Source: Emticicia soli (GTDB lineage: Bacteria; Bacteroidota; Bacteroidia; Cytophagales; Spirosomataceae). From it: 64,000 nucleotides of DNA. Both the position numbers and the translations under genes were made by a program. The stretch covers positions 372,001 through 436,000 of the forward strand of contig NZ_JBBEWC010000001.1 in assembly GCF_037860775.1 (NCBI RefSeq), given 5' to 3'. Each line of letters begins with the position of its first letter. Position 1 is the stretch's first letter. The notes beneath the pieces are model-generated. The model was not told where the DNA came from. It ran no database searches and was given only the letters and a program-made list of their open reading frames with translations. This document shows, piece after piece, positions 27,456 to 35,567 of this stretch.

Positions 27456-27813
27456 GGCTTGTTTATTGTTAGTATTGAAATCGTTAAACAAAACTAAATA
27501 ATATTTTATTACATTACCAAGTTTTTGTTAATTTTTTATCAAAAAATCGTTAAAATTTATAAAAAAATATATTCTAACGATTTTTTGTGTTTATACTTTT
27601 TGGCCAAACCTTAAACAAACCAGCGCACTTGTGGAAACTTTTACTCACTAGTGTTTCCACTTTTCCACATATACGAGAATTAAATAAAGTTGGTTGTCTA
27701 GAAAATGAAAAAAATTCTTCGTCTCTAATATTAATAAACGTCTGATTTTTTTTTCGACGATTAAACAAAAAAGACTTATTTTACACTCTGATAAATCAAC
27801 TCTTGATACAATT
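27456..27813. other. 358-bp AT-rich intergenic region with TTTCCAC motifs
   Basis: There is no gene here; a frame on the minus strand across it has no coding features. It is the shared upstream region of the ECF sigma gene and the sugar isomerase gene. It contains GTGGAAAC (27631-27638) and GTTTCCAC (27653-27660), perfect inverted repeats 14 bp apart. TTTTCCACA (27661-27669) follows immediately and matches the DnaA-box consensus TTWTNCACA. Long A/T tracts flank both sides. Confidence 0.5.
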
Positions 27814-28734
27814 ATGTTAAAACTCGGATTTGTAAGTGCTATTTTGGCCGATTTCGGCTTTGAACACGTAATAGATTTTGCCGCGAAAAATGATTTTTCT
27901 TGTATTGAAATGATGTGCTGGCCAAAAGACAACGGCGATGCTCGCCGTTATGCAGGTGTTACACACATCAATGTCGATAACTTAGACGATAAACACATTA
28001 AATATATAAAAGACTATGCCCACGAAAGACACATCACAATTTCGGGTTTAGGTTATTATCCAAATCCGTTAGACCCAGATACCGCAAAGGCAGAATTTTA
28101 TATAGAGCATATCAAGAAAGTTATCAGGGCTTGCAATAAACTGGGTGTGCCAGTAATGAATACTTTTATTGGCCGAGACCCAAAGAAAAACATTAAGGAT
28201 AATCTTGAGACCTTTAAAAAAGTATGGAAACCTATTATTGAAACAGCCGAACAAGAAGGCATAAAGATTGGTATAGAAAATTGCCCGATGTTCTTTACGA
28301 ATGACGAATGGCCGGGCGGAAAAAATCTTGCTATTTCTCCTGCCGTATGGGATGTTATGTTTGAGACCTTCCCTACTCCGCTTTTCGGGCTAAACTACGA
28401 CCCCTCGCATATGATATTCCAGATGATGGACGAAATTAAACCTATTTACCAATACAAAGACCGCCTGCACCATATCCATATAAAAGATGTAAAGGTGTAT
28501 AAAGACAAATTGGATAGAGTTGGTATATTGGGCAACCCGCTTGAATATCACTCACCAAAACTTCCGGGTTTAGGAGATGTAAACTGGCGAGGATTCTTTA
28601 CTGCTTTAACAGATGTAAGATACAGAGGCCCTGTTGTAATTGAGGTAGAAGATAAAGCATACGAAGGCAGTATCGACGATGTTACCTCGGCTATTCTTAC
28701 AGCTCGAAACTACGTAAAACAATTCTTACCATAG
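27814..28734 (+). CDS. sugar phosphate isomerase/epimerase (AP endonuclease 2-type TIM barrel)
   Basis: The 306-residue protein is a xylose isomerase-like TIM barrel. It has FSCIEMMCW near strand 2, the metal-ligand glutamates in GIKIGIENCPMF and VVIEVEDKAYEG, and the conserved histidines in NYDPSHMIFQ and RLHHIHIKDVKV. Unlike the TIM-barrel protein at 35568, it lacks a signal peptide and should be cytoplasmic. Family members isomerise or epimerise sugars, sugar acids or inositol derivatives. It is followed by a FucP-like transporter gene, so a role in the catabolism of the imported sugar is plausible. Confidence 0.88.
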   Translation: MLKLGFVSAILADFGFEHVIDFAAKNDFSCIEMMCWPKDNGDARRYAGVTHINVDNLDDKHIKYIKDYAHERHITISGLGYYPNPLDPDTAKAEFYIEHIKKVIRACNKLGVPVMNTFIGRDPKKNIKDNLETFKKVWKPIIETAEQEGIKIGIENCPMFFTNDEWPGGKNLAISPAVWDVMFETFPTPLFGLNYDPSHMIFQMMDEIKPIYQYKDRLHHIHIKDVKVYKDKLDRVGILGNPLEYHSPKLPGLGDVNWRGFFTALTDVRYRGPVVIEVEDKAYEGSIDDVTSAILTARNYVKQFLP

Positions 28735-28872
28735 GGTAATTATCGGCAGTTACCGTCTTTAGCGAGGTTAAACACCTCGCTATTTTATTGTTCTGTGCTT
28801 AAATGCACTTATTAATGACCTTAGATTATATTTATTCAAAAATTATCTTATTATTTCTTAAAAAATTATCAT

Positions 28873-28893
28873 TTTTGAACAAAATCTGTTCAA
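28873..28893. promoter_or_regulatory. 21-bp palindrome upstream of the FucP-like gene
   Basis: Perfect 8-bp arms TTTGAACA (28873-28880) and TGTTCAAA (28886-28893) are separated by AAATC. It lies 38 bp before the start codon and is a good candidate operator for a sugar-responsive regulator. Confidence 0.55.
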
Positions 28894-28931
28894 AGCGTAA
28901 ACACTTATAAATTTTAACCCTAAAAACTATT

Positions 28932-30188
28932 ATGGCTTCTATTTCCGGAAACAAACAAAGCTTCCAGAGCAACTCTTCTCAAAACAATTATCTTGTTCCG
29001 TTTATACTGGTTACCAGTCTTTTCTTTTTGTGGGGCTTTGCCATCAGTATGCTCGACGTACTTAACAAACACTTTCAGGATACACTTAATCTTACAATTT
29101 CGCAATCTACATGGGTACAGATTGTTACTTATGGCGCCTATTTCCTGATGGCCCTCCCTGCCGGAATTTTTATGAAGAAATGGGGATATAAAAAAGGTAT
29201 TCTTGCAGGTTTATTATTGTATTCGAGTGGAGCATTTCTGGTATATCCGGCCAGTGAAGCACAATCATGGACATTCTTTTTAGTTTCTTTATTTATATTG
29301 GCTTGTGGGCTGGCTTTTCTTGAAACAGCGGCAAACCCTTATGCCACTGTATTAGGGCCGGCCGAATCATCGGAAAGACGCCTTAATCTTGCTCAGTCTT
29401 TCAATGGTTTAGGTGTTATAATAGGGCCATTAGTAGGTAGCAAATTAGTATTCAGTGAGCATCAGTTATCGGTTGAAGAAGGCTTTAAGTCAGTTCAGTT
29501 ACCATACATGATTGTTGGTGGCGTTATATTAGTAATAGCTCTTTTCTTTTTAAGAACACCAATGCCTGAAATTCAGGAAACAAGCTCTGCAGAAGACAAA
29601 GCCGCTGAAAATGCTTCGTTTTCTGAATCTTTAAGCGGGCTTTTCAAAAATAAACACTTTGTATTAGGTGCATTTGCTCAGTTTTTAAACGTGGGTGTAC
29701 AAGGTTGCGTTTGGGGCTTGTTCATCAATTTCGTGATGGATGCCATTCATATTACCAAACATAGTGCTGCCGATTTGCTTTCGTTGGGTATGTTGATATT
29801 CATGATTGGTCGTTTTGTAGGTACATTCCTGATGAAATACGTTAAACCTAATGTATTATTAGGCTTTTATTCGCTTGGTATTGTAGCAGCACTTTTGGTT
29901 GCTTCACAAGTACAAGGCCAACCTGCGGTATATGCGCTTATGGTATTTTTCTTCTTCCAGAGTATTACTTTCCCAACTATTTTCTCTCTAGGGGTAAAAG
30001 ATTTAGGAAAATACACAAAACTTGGTTCGTCGTTTATCATTATGGGTATTGTAGGTGGTGCGGCATTCCCTCCGCTTATGGGAGCCATCGCCGATAACAC
30101 TTCTATTTCTACCTCAATGCTATTACCTGTTGCCATGTTTGCCTACATTGCCTGGTATGGCTTCTCGGGTTCAAAAGTCAGCAAATAA
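28932..30188 (+). CDS. FucP-like sugar:H+ symporter (MFS)
   Basis: The 418-residue membrane protein has twelve hydrophobic segments and the FucP-family features SLFFLWGFAISMLDVLNKHFQ in helix 1 and LACGLAFLETAANPYATVLGP in helix 4. NLAQSFNGLGVIIGPLVGSKLVF follows helix 4. The acidic residue that couples protons in FucP corresponds to the aspartate in SMLDVLN. Members import L-fucose, glucose, galactose, N-acetylglucosamine or similar sugars. A terminator-like hairpin separates it from glpK, so the two may be only partly co-transcribed. Confidence 0.9.
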   Translation: MASISGNKQSFQSNSSQNNYLVPFILVTSLFFLWGFAISMLDVLNKHFQDTLNLTISQSTWVQIVTYGAYFLMALPAGIFMKKWGYKKGILAGLLLYSSGAFLVYPASEAQSWTFFLVSLFILACGLAFLETAANPYATVLGPAESSERRLNLAQSFNGLGVIIGPLVGSKLVFSEHQLSVEEGFKSVQLPYMIVGGVILVIALFFLRTPMPEIQETSSAEDKAAENASFSESLSGLFKNKHFVLGAFAQFLNVGVQGCVWGLFINFVMDAIHITKHSAADLLSLGMLIFMIGRFVGTFLMKYVKPNVLLGFYSLGIVAALLVASQVQGQPAVYALMVFFFFQSITFPTIFSLGVKDLGKYTKLGSSFIIMGIVGGAAFPPLMGAIADNTSISTSMLLPVAMFAYIAWYGFSGSKVSK

Positions 30189-30208
30189 AACTTATTTATA
30201 TTTTACGT

Positions 30209-30233
30209 AAAGGCAAGATTAATTCTTGCCTTT
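30209..30233 (+). terminator. hairpin after the FucP-like gene
   Basis: A perfect 10-bp stem (AAAGGCAAGA, 30209-30218, with 30224-30233) and a 5-nt loop, followed by ATTGTAT. The T-run is short, so read-through into glpK is possible. Confidence 0.65.
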
Positions 30234-30261
30234 ATTGTATAAAACAATATTATTCAATCCT

Positions 30262-31758
30262 ATGAAATACATTGCATCTATTGACCAAGGCACTACAAGT
30301 ACCCGTTGTATTATCTTCGACCGCAAAGGAAATATTGTTTCAGTCGGACAGAAAGAGCATGAGCAGATATACCCGAAACCGGGTTGGGTTGAGCATAACT
30401 CAGAAGAAATCTGGAAAAACACACTTGAAGTAATAGCTAAAGCCCGTATTGAAAAAAGTATTAAAACAGAAGATGTAGCTGCTTGTGGTATCACAAACCA
30501 GCGTGAAACAACAGTTGTATGGAACAAACGCACAGGTAAAGCTTACTACAATGCCATTGTATGGCAAGATACCCGTGTTGACGATACTGTAAAAGCATTA
30601 AGCAAAAGCCACGGCTCGCAGTTTTTTCAAGACCGCACAGGTTTGCCACTGGCAACGTATTTCAGCGGCTTGAAAATCAAATGGATTTTAGATAATGTAC
30701 CCGGTGTAAGAGAAGATGCCGAAAAAGGCAATGCTATTTTCGGAAACATGGATACTTTTCTGATTTGGCACCTGACGGGTGGGGTTAACGGAGGTTTGCA
30801 TATAACCGATGTTACCAACGCCAGCCGCACACAGTTGATGAATCTCAAAACAATGGCGTGGGATACTGAACTGGCGGAAATCATGAATATTCCGTTGCAA
30901 ATGCTGCCTACAATAGAGCCAAGTAGCAAAATATATGGTAATATCACCTCAGAGGTCTTACAGGGTATTCCGCTAGCCGGAGATTTAGGCGACCAACAAG
31001 CTGCTTTGGTTGGACAAACTTGTTACCAGCCCGGAGAAGCCAAAAATACCTACGGCACCGGATGTTTTATGTTAATGAACACCGGCACCGAGCTAGTACC
31101 ATCTAAACACGGTTTGCTCACAACAGTAGCTTATCAGTTCGACGGTCAGCCTGTGCATTATGCGCTCGAGGGTTCGGTTGCTATTGCAGGTGCATTGGTT
31201 CAATGGTTGCGAGATAACCTAGGGATTATTCAGAAAAGTACTGATATTGAGAAATTAGCCAAAAGCGTAGAAGATAACGGAGGGGCTTATGTGGTTCCGG
31301 CATTCTCTGGTCTCTATGCACCTTATTGGAAATCATCGGCTCGTGGTGTAATTGCAGGCTTGACCCGCTATGTAAACAAAGGGCACATTGCCCGTGCTGT
31401 GTTAGAAGCTACCGCTTACCAAACCAAAGACGTACTTGATGCCATGGAGAGCGACTCAGGTATCGAGATTAGCTCATTGCGTGTAGATGGTGGTATGGTT
31501 GTAAACGAATTACTGATGCAGTTTCAGTCTGATATGCTGAAAGTGCCTGTTATAAGACCAACCATGATAGAAACTACTGCCTTGGGTGCTGCTTACGCCG
31601 CAGGCTTAGCTGTAGGTTTCTGGCAAAACTTTGATGATTTGATACAAAACTGGGGGGTAGATAAACGCTGGAAACCAAACATGAAAGCCCAACAACGCAA
31701 CACGCTCTACAAAGGCTGGAAAAAAGCAGTAAAACGCTCATTTGATTGGGAGAAGTGA
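30262..31758 (+). CDS. glpK: glycerol kinase
   Basis: GlpK phosphorylates glycerol to sn-glycerol 3-phosphate. The product (498 residues from the ATG at 30262, MKYIASIDQGTTSTRCIIFD) has the FGGY-kinase phosphate loop DQGTTSTR, GITNQRETTVVW, the GlpK-type DVTNASRTQLMNL, the adenosine-binding TYGTGCFMLMNTG and the C-terminal DGGMVVNELLMQFQSD. An upstream in-frame ATG (30226) lies inside the preceding hairpin and is unlikely to be used. No glpF channel or glpD dehydrogenase is nearby; the only adjacent transporter is FucP-like. A very long terminator follows. Confidence 0.95.
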   Translation: MKYIASIDQGTTSTRCIIFDRKGNIVSVGQKEHEQIYPKPGWVEHNSEEIWKNTLEVIAKARIEKSIKTEDVAACGITNQRETTVVWNKRTGKAYYNAIVWQDTRVDDTVKALSKSHGSQFFQDRTGLPLATYFSGLKIKWILDNVPGVREDAEKGNAIFGNMDTFLIWHLTGGVNGGLHITDVTNASRTQLMNLKTMAWDTELAEIMNIPLQMLPTIEPSSKIYGNITSEVLQGIPLAGDLGDQQAALVGQTCYQPGEAKNTYGTGCFMLMNTGTELVPSKHGLLTTVAYQFDGQPVHYALEGSVAIAGALVQWLRDNLGIIQKSTDIEKLAKSVEDNGGAYVVPAFSGLYAPYWKSSARGVIAGLTRYVNKGHIARAVLEATAYQTKDVLDAMESDSGIEISSLRVDGGMVVNELLMQFQSDMLKVPVIRPTMIETTALGAAYAAGLAVGFWQNFDDLIQNWGVDKRWKPNMKAQQRNTLYKGWKKAVKRSFDWEK

Positions 31759-31770
31759 AATTGATTTTAG

Positions 31771-31819
31771 AAAAACAACAGGAAGGCACAATGCTAAGTT
31801 GTGCCTTCCTGTTGTTTTT
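31771..31819. terminator. bidirectional terminator between glpK and the NUDIX gene
   Basis: A perfect stem of about 21 bp (31771-31791 with 31799-31819) and a 7-nt loop. A- and T-runs are at both ends, so it serves both convergent genes. Confidence 0.93.
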
Positions 31820-31822
31820 TTA

Positions 31823-32587
31823 TCAGACCGAAAACAAAATCTCGTCTTGCATTGCTTTGTCATACTTTTCTTTATCAAATCTGTATAAGAATGGAGATTT
31901 GAATGCACCACCTGTGCGTTTTTCGGGGAGTTTTTCGAGAATATCATAACTAAGCATCAGCTTCTGAAAATTGCGACGGTCGAGCTGTTTGCCTAAAATA
32001 GTTTCGTACAAACGTTGTAGCTCAGGCATTGTAAATTTCTCAGGAAGCAGGTTATAGCCTATTGGCTGATAGCTTAATTGTCGCCTTAGTGCTTTTAGTG
32101 CCCGTTCAATCATTTCGTTATGGTCGAAAAGTAACTCAGGTATAGCCGATATTTCCCACCATTTGCATTCATCGGTATACCAATCTGGGGTAGTTACAGC
32201 TTGTTCAAAGTCTGCTAATGCCATATAACCCATTGAAACATTGCGTTTCATGTATTTTTCATCATAAAAATCGTCACCAAAAAGCTGCTCTAGTTTTTCT
32301 CGTAGGCCTTGAGACGGAGTATTTTTATAGCGATCATTACCCCCAAATGTGTAAAACTGTTGTAAAAATATTTCTTTCAACCCTGTTCTTTCTTGAAGGA
32401 TACGCACAACGGCATCATCGGCCGACTCTTCCAGATAAATTCGTCCTCCGGGCAAGCTCCACCACTCTGTTCCTTTCCACTTCAAAAGTAAAACTTTCAA
32501 TTCTCCTTCATGAAAACCGAAAATAACACAGTCAATAGAAACTTCTTTCAGGGTTTTTTCAAGGTATGTAATAAATCTCGGATCCAT
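31823..32587 (-). CDS. NrtR/AraR-like NUDIX-domain transcriptional regulator
   Basis: The 254-residue protein (ATG complementary to 32585-32587, MDPRFITYLEK) has a NUDIX domain (about residues 10-135) joined to a C-terminal winged helix (FTMPELQRLYETILGKQLDRRNFQKLMLSYDILEKL), the layout of NrtR-family regulators. The Nudix box starts GGRIYLEESADDA but continues RILQERTG instead of the REUXEEXG consensus. The catalytic glutamates are therefore lost, and the domain probably senses a ligand instead of hydrolysing it. It is divergent from the PQQ dehydrogenase gene, and a palindrome lies between them. Control of that sugar-oxidation unit is the simplest inference. Confidence 0.85.
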   Translation of the reverse strand: MDPRFITYLEKTLKEVSIDCVIFGFHEGELKVLLLKWKGTEWWSLPGGRIYLEESADDAVVRILQERTGLKEIFLQQFYTFGGNDRYKNTPSQGLREKLEQLFGDDFYDEKYMKRNVSMGYMALADFEQAVTTPDWYTDECKWWEISAIPELLFDHNEMIERALKALRRQLSYQPIGYNLLPEKFTMPELQRLYETILGKQLDRRNFQKLMLSYDILEKLPEKRTGGAFKSPFLYRFDKEKYDKAMQDEILFSV

Positions 32588-32629
32588 ATATGTTGTGCCT
32601 ATTAAGAATAGCAAAATTAAAATAAATCT

Positions 32630-32648
32630 TTGTGTTTTTTGTACACAA
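32630..32648. promoter_or_regulatory. candidate operator of the NUDIX regulator
   Basis: TTGTGT (32630-32635) and ACACAA (32643-32648) form a perfect inverted repeat with a 7-bp centre. It covers the -33 TTTG of the dehydrogenase promoter and lies 43 bp upstream of the NUDIX start codon. Confidence 0.6.
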
Positions 32649-32668
32649 TGAAATTTTTTATATTATTG
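32638..32668 (+). promoter_or_regulatory. promoter of the PQQ dehydrogenase gene
   Basis: TTTG (32638-32641), a 19-bp spacer and TATTATTG (32661-32668; one mismatch to TAnnTTTG). This implies a leader of about 135 nt. Confidence 0.5.
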
Positions 32669-32706
32669 CGTAGTTTTTACACATTAAAGAACCTAATTGT
32701 TTTATT

Positions 32707-32736
32707 ATGAAAAAAATCCTTTCCTTTCTGAGTTAA
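32707..32736 (+). CDS. possible 9-codon leader mini-ORF
   Basis: ATG to TAA encodes MKKILSFLS in the leader of the dehydrogenase mRNA. It looks like the start of a signal peptide. It is followed by a short hairpin, AAGGCAT (32762-32768) with ATGCCTT (32772-32778). It may be a translated leader or the remnant of an earlier gene start. No coding evidence exists beyond the frame itself. Confidence 0.25.
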   Translation: MKKILSFLS

Positions 32737-32761
32737 GAGTTTCCTTCCCTATTATACTTTC

Positions 32762-32778
32762 AAGGCATAAAATGCCTT
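32762..32778 (+). promoter_or_regulatory. leader hairpin upstream of the PQQ dehydrogenase gene
   Basis: A perfect 7-bp stem with an AAA loop, 34 bp before the ATG at 32812. No T-run follows directly, so it is more likely an mRNA structure than a terminator. Confidence 0.4.
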
Positions 32779-32811
32779 AATAACTAACAATTTATCTTAC
32801 TTTTTTTAACT

Positions 32812-35541
32812 ATGAAAACACTAGTCAAAGGTCTTCTGATAGGGCTTTTACCTTTGTCACTATTAGCACAGGTACCCGAAGAAAACCGCTTTCAGAAAGT
32901 AGTGCTTACAGAAAACCTCAACGAGCCTCTTGAGTTAGCTGTCTTGCCCGACGAAAGAGTGCTATTTATTGAGCGTCACGGCTTGGTAAAAATGTATAGC
33001 CCTCTTACAAAGAAAACGACAGTTATTGCATCAATTCCGGTAAGTACTAAATACAATATTGCCGACGGAGGCCAACCAGAGGCAGAAGATGGGCTATTAG
33101 GGCTTAACATAGACCCTGATTTTGCCAAAAACCATTGGGTGTATCTGTATTATTCTCCGGCAGGCACTGAGCCTAAAAATATACTGGCTCGTTTTGAGCT
33201 CAAAGGGAACGCATTAGACCTTAACAGCAAAAAAGTTTTATTGGAGATTCCGACCCAAAGAGACCAATGTTGCCATACAGGTGGCTCAATAGATTGGGAC
33301 TCGGCAGGTAATCTTTACTTGTCTACTGGTGATAACACAAGCCCGAGGGCATCAGACGGTTATGCTCCTATCGACGAAAGACCGGGTATGAGTCCGTTTG
33401 ATGCGCAAAAATCATCTTCTAACACTAATGATTTAAGAGGCAAAATCGTCCGTATTCATCCTGAGCCAAATGGCACCTATACCATTCCAGAGGGTAATTT
33501 ATTCCCGAAAGGCATGGCAAAAACCCGTCCTGAAATTTATACGATGGGCCATAGAAACCCTTATCGTATTTCGGTCGATAAAAAGAATGGTTTCTTGTAT
33601 TGGGGAGATGTAGGCCCCGATGCAGGCAAAGATTCAACAGGCTTAGGGCCTGCGGCAGAAGATGAGTTCGGACAAGCTCGCAAAGCGGGTAATTTTGGCT
33701 GGCCTTATTTTGTCGGAGACAACAAAGCCTACTGGGACTTTGATTTTGCTACCAAAAAATCAGGAGAGAAGTTTAATCCTGAAAAGCCAATAAACAACTC
33801 ACCAAACAATACTGGTTTGCAAGAGCTGCCGCCTGCTGAAAAGGCTTTCATCTGGTATCCTGCGGCCGAATCGAAGAAATTTCCTTTACTAGGCGCTGGT
33901 GGGCGTAGTGCTATGGCTGGGCCAGTATATCATAAAGAGCTTTTCCAGAACGCCAAAAGGGCTTTCCCTGACTACTACGACAACAAGTTGTTTATTTATG
34001 AATGGATGCGTGACTGGATAATTGCCGTGACCATGAATGATAAGGGCGATTATGTAAAAATGGAACGTTTTCTACCTAACCTGAAACTAGAGCACCCAAT
34101 CGATATGGCATTTGGCCCTAATGGCGACTTATACATGATAGAATACGGTCAAGGCTGGTTTGTAGGCAATCCTGAATCGAAAATAATACGAATTGAATAT
34201 AACGGCGGCAATCGTAAACCACTGGTAGTAGCTAAAGTTGATAAACAAGCAGGTGCATTGCCTCTGTCAGTTCAGTTTTCGTCGGAAGGCACAAAAGATT
34301 ATGACAACGACGAACTGAAGTATGAATGGAAACTAAGCTCACAGGCTGGAGGTACGCCTGTTGTTCTTAATGAACCTAGTCCTAGTTATACCTTCAAGAA
34401 ATTAGGCACTTACAAGGCCGTTCTGACGGTAACTGATGCCCAAGGCTTAAAAGACTCAAAAGAACTGACTGTAAAGGTCGGAAACGAGCCTCCGCAGGTT
34501 TCTCTTGAATTGACAGCAGGAAATCAAACGTTCTTTTTCCCTGATAAAGAAGTTGCCTATGAGGTAAAAGTATCAGATAAAGAAGATGGAAGTTTAGAAA
34601 ACAAGCGTATTCCGGCCTCAAAGGTAAAAATCACCGCTACTTATCAAGACGCTGAAGATGCGCCACAAAGTCTGCAAGGTCATCAGGCAGCTCCTGTTAC
34701 TTTTACAGCAGGCAAGAACCTGATTGACAAAAGCGATTGTAAAGCCTGCCATTTTCAGGATAAAAAATCAATAGGCCCAGCATTTACTGAGGTTGCCAAA
34801 AAATACAAATCTAATAGTAATGCTGTTGCGTTGCTTTCAGACAAAATCATCAAAGGCGGAGCAGGTGTATGGGGCGATGTAGCCATGTCGGCACATCCGA
34901 ATATAGGTTTGCCTGAGGCTGGTCAGATGGTGCAGTATATCCTGAGCCTTGGTGATAAGAAAACCCCTCCTGCGCTTTTACCTCCTAAAGGTAGCGTAAC
35001 TACTAAAATACCAGCGGGTGGCGATCCAAATAAAGGTATTTACAAGCTATTGGCATCGTATACCGACAAAGGGGCAAACGGTTTACCTGCGCAAACAGTT
35101 GAACGCTTGTTGGTACTGAAAAATCCTACTTTACTATTGGGCAATGCTGAAGAGACTTCAAAAAACACAATGAAGTTTAAAATGGGCGAAACAAACCTTC
35201 TGATTGTGATGGGTGCAAATACTTATGCCGCTGCCAAGAAAATTGACCTGACAAATATAAAAACGCTTAGCTTTATAGTAGCAGCGCCTAAACAACAATT
35301 AAACTCGCAAGGTGGTATTGTAGAAGTGCACACAGGCTCACCTGATGGCCCACTATTAGGGCAAACCGAGTTTATTGAGCCAAGCGATGATGCTAGCGCT
35401 TTTACAGGCGGAAAACCTCCGAAGCCTTATAAAGTTAGTATTGCGCCTATCAATGGATTCCATGATTTATATTTTGTTTTCAAAAACGATAAAGCAAAAG
35501 GCGCTTTATTTGTACCATTTTCAGTAACTTTTGAACCATAA
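32812..35541 (+). CDS. secreted PQQ-dependent sugar dehydrogenase with PKD and cytochrome c domains
   Basis: The 909-residue protein has a signal peptide (MKTLVKGLLIGLLPLSLLAQ). A six-bladed glucose/sorbosone dehydrogenase propeller follows (about 25-460; EDGLLGLNIDPDF, CCHTGGSIDWDSAGNLYLSTGDN, TMGHRNPYRISVD). Next come a PKD domain (about 470-555) and a class I cytochrome c domain with CKACH at 643-647 and the axial Met probably M692 (VWGDVAMSAHPN). A C-terminal carbohydrate-binding-like beta domain ends the protein. The propeller would oxidise a sugar with PQQ, and the fused haem would take the electrons into the respiratory chain. Such fusions are common in Bacteroidota, but substrates are mostly untested. 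Confidence 0.9.
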   Translation: MKTLVKGLLIGLLPLSLLAQVPEENRFQKVVLTENLNEPLELAVLPDERVLFIERHGLVKMYSPLTKKTTVIASIPVSTKYNIADGGQPEAEDGLLGLNIDPDFAKNHWVYLYYSPAGTEPKNILARFELKGNALDLNSKKVLLEIPTQRDQCCHTGGSIDWDSAGNLYLSTGDNTSPRASDGYAPIDERPGMSPFDAQKSSSNTNDLRGKIVRIHPEPNGTYTIPEGNLFPKGMAKTRPEIYTMGHRNPYRISVDKKNGFLYWGDVGPDAGKDSTGLGPAAEDEFGQARKAGNFGWPYFVGDNKAYWDFDFATKKSGEKFNPEKPINNSPNNTGLQELPPAEKAFIWYPAAESKKFPLLGAGGRSAMAGPVYHKELFQNAKRAFPDYYDNKLFIYEWMRDWIIAVTMNDKGDYVKMERFLPNLKLEHPIDMAFGPNGDLYMIEYGQGWFVGNPESKIIRIEYNGGNRKPLVVAKVDKQAGALPLSVQFSSEGTKDYDNDELKYEWKLSSQAGGTPVVLNEPSPSYTFKKLGTYKAVLTVTDAQGLKDSKELTVKVGNEPPQVSLELTAGNQTFFFPDKEVAYEVKVSDKEDGSLENKRIPASKVKITATYQDAEDAPQSLQGHQAAPVTFTAGKNLIDKSDCKACHFQDKKSIGPAFTEVAKKYKSNSNAVALLSDKIIKGGAGVWGDVAMSAHPNIGLPEAGQMVQYILSLGDKKTPPALLPPKGSVTTKIPAGGDPNKGIYKLLASYTDKGANGLPAQTVERLLVLKNPTLLLGNAEETSKNTMKFKMGETNLLIVMGANTYAAAKKIDLTNIKTLSFIVAAPKQQLNSQGGIVEVHTGSPDGPLLGQTEFIEPSDDASAFTGGKPPKPYKVSIAPINGFHDLYFVFKNDKAKGALFVPFSVTFEP

Positions 35542-35567
35542 TCTTATTCACTCATAATATTAATTCT

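Noticed and set aside
27631..27669. DnaA-like boxes considered as the replication origin
   Set aside because: There are only one good and two near matches, and no dnaA, dnaN or similar genes nearby.
31746..31949. 67-codon frame after glpK
   Set aside because: It runs through the long terminator hairpin and antisense into the NUDIX gene.
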